Below are positions 58,058 through 64,000 of a stretch of 64,000 nt of DNA, in pieces. Under the pieces are notes generated by a model that saw only the letters and a list, made by a program, of their open reading frames with translations, did no database searches and was not told the DNA's origin. The stretch is from the NCBI GenBank assembly GCA_038206985.1, contig JBBRAH010000016.1:1-64000 (forward strand), read 5' to 3'. Within the stretch, counting starts at the first letter, position 1; each line of letters starts with the position of its first letter. This stretch comes from CAXMST01 sp038206985 (GTDB lineage Bacteria > Actinomycetota > Thermoleophilia > Solirubrobacterales > 70-9). Made by a program: the position numbers and the translations under genes.

Positions 58058-59103
58058 GCACCGCGAGCTTCGCCTCCGACAACCACGCGGGGGCCCATCC
58101 CGAGATCCTCGCGGCACTCGAGCGTGCCAACGCCGGCCACTCCGCCAGCTACGGCGCCGACGCGTGGACCGCGCGAGCGGAGGAGGCGTTCCGCGACCAC
58201 TTCGGGCCCGAGGCGCGCGGCTTCTGCGTCTTCAACGGCACGGGCGCCAATGTCGCCTCGATCGACGCGCTGACGCGTCCCTGGGAGGCGGTGATCTGCA
58301 CCTCCGACGCGCACATGCACGTGGACGAGTGCGGCGCGCCCGAGCGACTCACCGGGACCAAACTGCTCACGGTTGCGACCGCGCACGGCAAGCTGACGGC
58401 TGCCGACGCGCTTGCCTGGGAGTCGCGCCGCGGGGACGAGCACCACGTCCAGCCGCGGGTGGTCTCGATTACCCAGTCCACCGAACTGGGCACGGTCTAC
58501 AGCGTCGGTGAAACGGCTGCGCTCGCGGCCGCGGCCCATGACGCCGGTATGTACCTGCACGTCGATGGCGCCCGGCTGGCCAACGCGGCCGCGGCCCTCG
58601 GCGAGTCGCTGGGTGCGCTGACAACAGGGGCCGGGGTGGATGTGGTCTCGCTCGGGGGAACCAAGAACGGCCTGCTCTTCGGCGACGCGGTCGTCTTCTG
58701 CCGGCCCGGGCTCGCGGCGGCGGAGCACTTCGCCTTCACCCGTAAGCAGCTCGGCCAGCTCGCGTCCAAGTCGCGCTTTCTCGGCGCGCAGTTCGAGGCT
58801 CTGCTCGCCGACGACCTCTGGCTGCGCAACGCGGTGCACGCGAATGCCATGGCGGCCCGTCTGGCGGCGGCGGTCGGCGAGCTGCCCGGCCTCGAACTCG
58901 TCCACCCGGTCGAGGCCAACGCTCTCTTCGCCCGCATGTCCCGCCCGGCCATCGATCGCCTCCTGGCCGCCCTGGCGGGCGAGCACCCCTTCTACTTCTG
59001 GGATGAGGACCGCGACGAGGTGCGCTGGATGTGCGCCTGGGACACCACCGAGGCCGACGTCGACGCGTTCGCCGAAGCCGTGCGGGTCGCGCTCGCCGAC
59101 TGA
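58054..59103 (+). CDS. Low-specificity threonine aldolase-like PLP enzyme
   Basis: 349 residues, GTG start overlapping the SDR stop (GTGA). Fold-type I beta-eliminating lyase/threonine aldolase: SFASDNHAGAHPEILAALER, FVFNGTGANVASIDAL-like segment CVFNGTGANVASIDALTRP, LHVDGARLANAAAAL, Schiff-base Lys in VVSLGGTKNGLLFGDAVVF. The expected reaction is cleavage of L-threonine or another beta-hydroxy amino acid to glycine and an aldehyde. The SDR next to it could reduce or oxidise that aldehyde (inference). Confidence 0.9.
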   Translation: MSTASFASDNHAGAHPEILAALERANAGHSASYGADAWTARAEEAFRDHFGPEARGFCVFNGTGANVASIDALTRPWEAVICTSDAHMHVDECGAPERLTGTKLLTVATAHGKLTAADALAWESRRGDEHHVQPRVVSITQSTELGTVYSVGETAALAAAAHDAGMYLHVDGARLANAAAALGESLGALTTGAGVDVVSLGGTKNGLLFGDAVVFCRPGLAAAEHFAFTRKQLGQLASKSRFLGAQFEALLADDLWLRNAVHANAMAARLAAAVGELPGLELVHPVEANALFARMSRPAIDRLLAALAGEHPFYFWDEDRDEVRWMCAWDTTEADVDAFAEAVRVALAD

Positions 59104-59153
59104 AGCGAGAAGCCAACGGACCCGCTTCCGGGATCCGGAGTGAGGCTCCCATC

Positions 59154-59159
59154 TAATCT
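59154..59159 (+). promoter_or_regulatory. -10 box of the membrane glycosyltransferase gene (leaderless)
   Basis: TAATCT, 7 bp before GTG 59167, no Shine-Dalgarno. Confidence 0.4.
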
Positions 59160-59166
59160 GCCGGGC

Positions 59167-60978
59167 GTGAAAGCCACCCTCGCTCCGGGGCCCGCCCTCC
59201 TGCTCCTCATCCTGGCGCTCGCATTGGTGGCGCTCGCCGCCGGTCTCCATCCCCCGCCGGCCGTCGCGCAGGGCACCCAGGAGCCGCAGGCCGGATCCAC
59301 GGCGCGAACACCGCTGCCCTCGAACGCTCCGGAGCAGCCCTCGGACTTCGAGATCAGTGCCGAGGCGGCGCTGCGGCTCGCCGACGGTGACCCCAACGTC
59401 GAGGCCGCCCGCGAGGCGGCGGGCGGCAGCCTCACGGCAGGACTCGATGTCGAGCCCGGGCGCTGGGAGGTCGGCTACTTCGCCGCCAACGAGAAGGTCG
59501 TGCTGGTCGAGGTGGACGGCGTGAGCGGCGAGATCCGCAACTCGTTCACGGGGTCGGCTGTGATCTGGCCGATGGCGCGGGGGCGGTCAGCCCAGTTCGG
59601 GCACGTGCTCAACTCGCCCTGGGTCTGGTTCCCGATGGCCGCGGTTTTCTTCTTCGCGCTGCTGGACTGGCGCCGGCCCATTCGGATCGTGCACCTCGAC
59701 CTGCTGGTGCTGCTCTCGTTCGGCGTCTCGCACGCCTTCTTCAACGCCGCCGAGATCGGCGTCTCGGTGCCGCTCTACTACCCACCCCTGCTCTACCTGC
59801 TCACTCGTATGCTCTGGATCGGCTTCCGCTCCCGGCCCGTGTCCGCGGCGGCGGGGGAGCAGCCGGCCCCGGCACCGCGGTCGCCCACCGGCCTCAACCC
59901 CACCGCCCCGATGAAGGTCCTGATCGCGCTCTGCATCGTGCTGGCGGTCTTCCGGGTGACGATCAACGTGGCGGATTCGGGCGTCATCGACGTCGGCTAC
60001 GCGGGCGTCGTCGGCGCGGACCAGATCACAGATGCCGAGCCGATCTACGGCGAGGGGGTCTTCCCCGCGGACAATCCGACCGGCGATACCTACGGCCCCG
60101 CCAACTACTTCGCCTACGTTCCCTTCGAGCAGATCTTCCCCTGGAGTGGCGCCTGGGACGATCTGCTCGCCGCCCGCGCCGCGGCCCTCTTCTTCGACTT
60201 CACCTGCCTGTTCGGTCTGATCGTCCTCGGCCGGAGGCTCGGCGGACGCGGGCGTCGGTCCGCTGGGGGAGAGCCCGGCGATCCGGACCCCGCCGGTCGC
60301 TTCTCGCGACTCGCCGAGCCGCGCAATCACCTCGCCGTCACCCTGGCACTTGCCTGGCTGGCCTACCCGTACACGTCGTTCGTCCTGCAGTCCAACTCCA
60401 ACGACTCACTGCTCGCCGCGCTGCTCATCTGGAGCCTGGTGCTCTTCGCGCAGCCGCTCGCGCGCGGCGCCCTGCTCGGCCTCGCGGCGATGACGAAGTT
60501 TGCCCCGCTGGTCCTGGCGCCGCTGTATCTGGCCGGCGAGCGAGGCCTCCTCGGTCTGCGGACCCGCAGGCGGGACCTGCGCCCGATCCTCCTCTACAGC
60601 GGTGCGTTCATTGCGGCCTGCGCGCTGATGCTCGCCCACCCGACCATCGACCCCGGGCTCGCCACTTTCTGGGATCGCACGATCGGCAGTCAGGCCGGAC
60701 GCGAGTCGCCCTTCTCGATCTGGGGACAGGCCGACCTCGAAACCCTGCACACGCTGTCCAAGCTGGCCGCGGCCGGGCTGGCGCTCGCCGTCGCCCTCCT
60801 CCCGCGTCGCCGCGATTTCGGCCGGCTCGCGGCGCTCGGCGCCAGCGTGATGATCGCGGTCGAGCTGACCGCCGAGCACTGGTTCTATCTGTACATCGTC
60901 TGGTTCCTGCCCCTCCTGCTCGTCGCCCTGGCGTGGAACCCCGGGACCGACCGGAGCCCTTCCCCCTCGCGGACGTAG
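59167..60978 (+). CDS. Polytopic membrane protein, GT87/GT39-like, with PepSY-like N-terminal domain
   Basis: 603 residues from GTG 59167 (GTG 59140 also in frame). A signal anchor (LLLLILALALVALAAGL), then an external PepSY-like stretch (RWEVGYFAANEKVVLVEVDG, VSGEIRNSFTGSAV), and about ten helices. An external loop after the sixth helix has YGEGVFPADNPTGDTYGPAN and a GPANYF motif reminiscent of polyprenyl-phosphate-mannose-dependent transferases (GT87/DUF2029). LGLAAMTKFAPLVLAPLYL is typical of that family. It probably adds a sugar outside the membrane from a lipid donor; specificity unknown. Confidence 0.75.
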   Translation: MKATLAPGPALLLLILALALVALAAGLHPPPAVAQGTQEPQAGSTARTPLPSNAPEQPSDFEISAEAALRLADGDPNVEAAREAAGGSLTAGLDVEPGRWEVGYFAANEKVVLVEVDGVSGEIRNSFTGSAVIWPMARGRSAQFGHVLNSPWVWFPMAAVFFFALLDWRRPIRIVHLDLLVLLSFGVSHAFFNAAEIGVSVPLYYPPLLYLLTRMLWIGFRSRPVSAAAGEQPAPAPRSPTGLNPTAPMKVLIALCIVLAVFRVTINVADSGVIDVGYAGVVGADQITDAEPIYGEGVFPADNPTGDTYGPANYFAYVPFEQIFPWSGAWDDLLAARAAALFFDFTCLFGLIVLGRRLGGRGRRSAGGEPGDPDPAGRFSRLAEPRNHLAVTLALAWLAYPYTSFVLQSNSNDSLLAALLIWSLVLFAQPLARGALLGLAAMTKFAPLVLAPLYLAGERGLLGLRTRRRDLRPILLYSGAFIAACALMLAHPTIDPGLATFWDRTIGSQAGRESPFSIWGQADLETLHTLSKLAAAGLALAVALLPRRRDFGRLAALGASVMIAVELTAEHWFYLYIVWFLPLLLVALAWNPGTDRSPSPSRT

Positions 60979-60981
60979 GAT
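60976..60981 (+). promoter_or_regulatory. -10 box of the thioesterase gene (leaderless)
   Basis: TAGGAT, 8 bp before ATG 60990, overlapping the previous stop codon. Confidence 0.4.
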
Positions 60982-60989
60982 GCGGCAGC

Positions 60990-61520
60990 ATGGCGACCCA
61001 GGACCCCAAAGCCCGCGACCCCCACAAACATCCCGAACCCCGGGCAGCCTCCGCCTCCGCCTCGCGGCTGGTCCGCTGGATGGGAATCCCCGACGCCAAC
61101 TCGGCCGGATCGATCCACGGCGGCACCGTGATGCGCTTCATCGACGAGGCGGCCGCGCTCGCGGGAATCAAGCACTGCGGCGCACGGGTCGTGACCGCGG
61201 GTATGGACCGCATGACCTTCATCCACCCGGTCTTCGTCGGTGAACTGCTGAGCTGTTCGGCGACCGTCAACGCGGCCTGGCGGACCTCGATGGAGGTCGG
61301 CGTGCGGGTTGAATCGGAGAACCCCTACACGCGTGAGGTCAAGCACACGAGCACCGCCTACCTGACGATGGTCGCGCTCGATTCCGAGGGCGAGCCGACC
61401 CTGGTGCCGCTGCTGCTGCCCGAGACCGAGACCGAGGAGCGCCGCTGCCGGGAGGCGGAGCTGCGCCGTACCAACCGGCTCGCCGAGCGTGAGGAGCTTC
61501 GCGGCGGGCGCGAATCCTGA
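60990..61520 (+). CDS. Acyl-CoA thioesterase (hotdog fold, YciA/BACH type)
   Basis: 176 residues. One hotdog domain: RLVRWMGIPDANSAGSIHGG, TVMRFIDEAAALAGIKHCG (the catalytic D-E/A-A pattern), TAGMDRMTFIHPVFVGELLS, TSMEVGVRVESENPYTREVK. It hydrolyses acyl-CoA to free acid and CoA; chain-length preference is not visible. The C-terminal 40 residues are charged and helical. The ATG at 60990 is preferred to the upstream in-frame ATG at 60933, which lies inside the previous gene. Confidence 0.88.
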   Translation: MATQDPKARDPHKHPEPRAASASASRLVRWMGIPDANSAGSIHGGTVMRFIDEAAALAGIKHCGARVVTAGMDRMTFIHPVFVGELLSCSATVNAAWRTSMEVGVRVESENPYTREVKHTSTAYLTMVALDSEGEPTLVPLLLPETETEERRCREAELRRTNRLAEREELRGGRES

Positions 61521-61529
61521 GGGGTCCGC

Positions 61530-62315
61530 TCAGGCGGGTTCGAGGATCTGCTCGAAGGACGTCGCGCGCCCGTCGGCGCCGACGCTCACGGCGACCGCGT
61601 TGATCCAGACGTCGTCGGTCGCGGTGTTGAAACGGGTAGGCATCTGCCGGGTGAAGGTCTCCATCGCGTCCTCGATCCGCACGCCGAGGATGCTGTGGCG
61701 CGGCCCGGTCATGCCGACGTCGGAGATGTGCGCGGTGCCGCCCGGCAGGATCCGCCCGTCGGCCGTGGGAACGTGCGTGTGGGTGCCGAGCACCGCGGCC
61801 GCCCGACCGTCGAGGTACCAGCCCATCGCGACCTTTTCGCTGGTCACCTCGGCGTGGAAGTCGACGATCACGAACTCGGCGCCCTTGCGCTCGAGCTCAC
61901 CCAACTCAGCGTCGGCAGCGTGGAAGGGCGAGCGGGCGACGGTCAGCTGCAGGCCCCCCGAGAGGTTGAGCACGCCGACCTTGCGCCCGCCCGCCTCGAC
62001 GATGGTGTGTCCCTGGCCGGGGTTGGCCTTCGGGTAGTTGGCCGGGCGGATCACGCGCTCGGCCCGGTCCAGGTACTCGTAGGAGTCCCTCTGCCGGAAG
62101 GCGTGGTTGCCGAGCGTGATCACATCGGCGCCCGCGGCAAAGATCTCCTCGGCGCAGCGCTCGTTGATTCCCATGCCCCCCGCGGAGTTCTCACCGTTGA
62201 CGATCACCAGGTCCGGCTCGCGAGCGGCGATCAGCTCGGGCAGCTTGTGGCTCAGACCCGTCCGGCCGGCCTTGCCGACTACGTCGCCGACGAAGATGAA
62301 GTCGATAGTGCCCAC
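61530..62315 (-). CDS. YmdB family metallophosphoesterase
   Basis: 261 residues, GTG start at 62315. Calcineurin-like fold: IDFIFVGDVVGKAGRTGL, VIVNGENSAGGMGINERCAE, ADVITLGNHAFRQRDSYEYL, FVIVDFHAEVTSEKVAMGWY, AAVLGTHTHVPTADGRIL, which carry the Asp, Glu, Asn and His ligands of the di-iron YmdB site. Members hydrolyse 2',3'-cyclic nucleotides and influence RNA turnover and biofilm formation in Bacillus. CATACT lies 8 bp before the start. Divergent from the ABC transporter genes (43 bp apart). Confidence 0.92.
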   Translation of the reverse strand: MGTIDFIFVGDVVGKAGRTGLSHKLPELIAAREPDLVIVNGENSAGGMGINERCAEEIFAAGADVITLGNHAFRQRDSYEYLDRAERVIRPANYPKANPGQGHTIVEAGGRKVGVLNLSGGLQLTVARSPFHAADAELGELERKGAEFVIVDFHAEVTSEKVAMGWYLDGRAAAVLGTHTHVPTADGRILPGGTAHISDVGMTGPRHSILGVRIEDAMETFTRQMPTRFNTATDDVWINAVAVSVGADGRATSFEQILEPA

Positions 62316-62323
62316 TGTCGCGC

Positions 62324-62329
62324 AGTATG
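62324..62329 (-). promoter_or_regulatory. -10 box of the ymdB-type gene (leaderless)
   Basis: CATACT on the minus strand, 8 bp before GTG 62315. It is within ATACTGCGCGAC, which is also found at rpmH. Confidence 0.4.
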
Positions 62330-62344
62330 GCCGGGCGGGTCCAC

Positions 62345-62350
62345 TAGCGT
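62345..62350 (+). promoter_or_regulatory. -10 box of the ABC transporter operon (leaderless)
   Basis: TAGCGT, 8 bp before ATG 62359; its -35 position overlaps the divergent ymdB-type -10. Confidence 0.35.
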
Positions 62351-62358
62351 TCTCCTCC

Positions 62359-63105
62359 ATGGATGCGGTGGAAGCGGACCCTGCCGCAAAGCAGGGCGAT
62401 GGCCGGCTCGCGATCGAGGTGGCAGATCTCGGCAAGCGCTTCGGCGAGCGCGAGGCGCTGCGCGCTGTCAGCTTCAGGGCCGCCCGCGGCGAGCTTCTAG
62501 CGGTGATCGGGCCGAACGGCGCGGGCAAGACGACCCTGCTCTCGATCATCGCGGGATCGCTGCAGCCGTACGCGGGGTCCGTGCAGCTGCGCGAGGGCCG
62601 GGTCGGCTTCGTGCCGCAGCAGGCGGCGCTGTACCGCAAGCTCACGGTGGCGGAGAACCTGGAGCTCTTCGCCCGCCTGGAGAAGGTCGCCGACGTCGAG
62701 GGCGTCGTCGAGGAGATGCTCACCCAGACCGTGCTCGGCGAACGTCGCGACGATCAGGTGGGCACCCTCTCGGGCGGCAACCAGCAGCGCGTGAACATCG
62801 CGATCGGCCTGCTCTCCAAGCCGGCCGTCCTGCTCCTGGACGAGCCATCCACGGGCCTCGATCCGCGCCAGCGGGCGCGCCTGTGGGAATTCGTTCTCGC
62901 CCTGGCCGAGGTGGGCACCACGGTGATCTTCACCACGCACAACATCGCCGAGGCCGAGCGCTACGGCGGCCGGCTGCTCGTTCTCGCCGACGGCGAGGCG
63001 CTGTTCGACGGGTCGGCTGCCGAGCTGCACGCCGCAGTGCCGGGCTCCGAGCGCAGCGACTTTGAGTCGGCCTTCGTCTCCTTCCTCCGCGAGCGGGGCC
63101 ATTGA
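62359..63105 (+). CDS. ABC transporter ATP-binding protein
   Basis: 248 residues. Walker A IGPNGAGKTTLLSIIAG, Q-loop VGFVPQQAALYRKLTVAENL, signature TLSGGNQQRVNIAIGLL, Walker B AVLLLDEPSTGLDPRQR, and the switch His in VIFTTHNIAEAERYGG. Belongs to the CcmA/NatA-like DRA group of exporters. The permease follows 1 bp later. Substrate unknown. Confidence 0.93.
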   Translation: MDAVEADPAAKQGDGRLAIEVADLGKRFGEREALRAVSFRAARGELLAVIGPNGAGKTTLLSIIAGSLQPYAGSVQLREGRVGFVPQQAALYRKLTVAENLELFARLEKVADVEGVVEEMLTQTVLGERRDDQVGTLSGGNQQRVNIAIGLLSKPAVLLLDEPSTGLDPRQRARLWEFVLALAEVGTTVIFTTHNIAEAERYGGRLLVLADGEALFDGSAAELHAAVPGSERSDFESAFVSFLRERGH

Positions 63106-63106
63106 G

Positions 63107-64000
63107 ATGAAGTGGCTGCTGCTCAAGGACCTGAAGCTCTTGCGTCGCTCGCCGCTACTCACGGCGCTGCTGGTCAGCTACCCGATCGTGATCGCGGTGC
63201 TGATCGGCTTCGCCCTCTCGGGCGGGCCCGACAAGCCGCGCGTCGCCTTCCTCAACGAGGTCGCCGAGGGCACGCCTCTCGACCTCGGCGGCGAGAACTT
63301 CGACATCGTTGGCGCCCGCGACGAGCTCTGCGACCGAATCGAATGCGTCCGGGTCTCGAGCGAGGAGCAGGCCCGGGAGCTGGTCACCTCGGGCGAGGTG
63401 CTCGGCGCCCTGATCCTGCCCGCCAACCTGATCGACAAGTTGCGATCGCTCGGTGGGCTCACTCCCGAGCAGCCCACCGTCAAGGTGCTCGTCAACGAGG
63501 AGGACCCGGTCAAGGGCCAGCTCGTCGACGATCGGATCGACTCGCTGCTCTCCGACGCCAACCTGCGCGTCTCGCAGTCCGTCTCGGAGATCTCGGCCAC
63601 CTACCTCGACATCCTGCTCAACGGCGGCGACTTCTCGCTGCTGGGCCAGGGCTTCGAAGTCCTTGGACTGCGCGCGGCAGAGCAGATCCTCACCGAGATC
63701 CGCGACGACGTCCCGGCCAAGGACCAGGCCGAGCTCGACCGCGTGATCCGCTTCAGCTCCCTGGCCGCCGACAACCTCGACGTCGCCGACGATCTGCTCG
63801 GCACGATCACCCAGCCGATCAATGTGGACAAGGAGGTCGTCTCCGGCGACAGCCCATCGCTCGACTCCTTCGCGATCGCGGTCGCCGCGACGATCACGCT
63901 GATGTTCGTCACGGTCCTGCTCGTCGCCGGATCGCTTGCCGCGGAGCGCGAGGAGAACGCCTTCAACCGGCTCGTCCGCGGGCTCGTCTCGCGCACGGCC
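63107..64000 (+). CDS. ABC-2 type transporter permease, 3'-truncated by window
   Basis: 298 residues to the window edge. Layout of the ABC-2 membrane family: a first helix (SPLLTALLVSYPIVIAVLIG), a long external domain of about 220 residues (beginning VAFLNEVAEGTPLDLGGENF), and a second helix (FAIAVAATITLMFVTVLLVAG) just before the cut; further helices should follow. With the ATP-binding protein it forms an exporter or a membrane-remodelling pump. One base separates it from the ATPase stop. Confidence 0.88.
   Translation, partial: MKWLLLKDLKLLRRSPLLTALLVSYPIVIAVLIGFALSGGPDKPRVAFLNEVAEGTPLDLGGENFDIVGARDELCDRIECVRVSSEEQARELVTSGEVLGALILPANLIDKLRSLGGLTPEQPTVKVLVNEEDPVKGQLVDDRIDSLLSDANLRVSQSVSEISATYLDILLNGGDFSLLGQGFEVLGLRAAEQILTEIRDDVPAKDQAELDRVIRFSSLAADNLDVADDLLGTITQPINVDKEVVSGDSPSLDSFAIAVAATITLMFVTVLLVAGSLAAEREENAFNRLVRGLVSRTA

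Overview
The window is about 70% G+C and carries the replication-origin neighbourhood of an actinobacterial chromosome. From roughly 33 to 48 kb the order is gyrA, gyrB, dciA, recF, dnaN, dnaA (all leftward), then rpmH, rnpA, yidD, yidC, jag, rsmG, parA, parB (rightward). An fhaA-fhaB-PP2C-rodA-pbpA-pknB operon sits beside it, as in Mycobacterium and Streptomyces. The content (DUF4446, DUF6421, a GyrB with a large Toprim insertion, many apparently leaderless genes) suggests a deep-branching actinobacterium, perhaps Thermoleophilia/Solirubrobacterales. That placement is an inference; no rRNA gene is present.

Layout. 0-2.4 kb: the end of a PGRP amidase and two acetyltransferases. 2.4-3.0 kb: gene-free DNA with a 25-bp tandem repeat, possibly a mobile-element relic. 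3.0-15 kb: an exopolysaccharide/capsule locus with a phosphoglycosyl transferase, three glycosyltransferases, a methyltransferase, a Wzx-type flippase, a Wzy/WaaL-type protein, a FlgD-Ig-like protein, two membrane-anchored LytR_C proteins and a CapD/PglF-type sugar dehydratase. 15-17.6 kb: dedA, uppP, purM. 17.7-31.3 kb: an envelope-signalling cluster with three Ser/Thr kinases of different architecture, a PP2C phosphatase, two FHA proteins, RodA/FtsW, a class B PBP, D-Ala-D-Ala ligase, a CARDB protein and DUF4446. 31.3-33.8 kb: pheA, an HNH nuclease, a structured small transcript candidate with a very strong Shine-Dalgarno, and a small secreted protein. 33.9-48.4 kb: the origin region, with two perfect parS sites inside the 5' end of yidD. 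48.5-54.7 kb: tRNA-Ile, a VOC protein, bifunctional nuclease, a second D-Ala-D-Ala-type ligase with an aminotransferase, and a membrane protein/alkaline phosphatase/GtrA operon. 54.7-59.1 kb: an Lrp/AsnC regulator divergent from a DUF6421-SDR-threonine-aldolase operon. 59.1-64 kb: a polytopic glycosyltransferase, a thioesterase, YmdB, and an ABC transporter cut by the window end.

The genes cohere around cell-envelope construction (UppP recycles lipid carrier, Ddl and PBP/RodA build peptidoglycan, the EPS locus decorates the surface, PASTA and other kinases with PP2C and FHA proteins regulate this) and chromosome replication/segregation (DnaA, DnaN, gyrase, ParABS). Many first genes of transcription units have a TANNNT-like -10 box only 6-10 bp before the start codon and no Shine-Dalgarno, indicating widespread leaderless translation. 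The most novel-looking items are the small strong-SD transcript near 33.1 kb, parS encoded within yidD, the DUF6421 operon, the kinase with a MurJ-like extracellular domain, and the stand-alone LytR_C pair.
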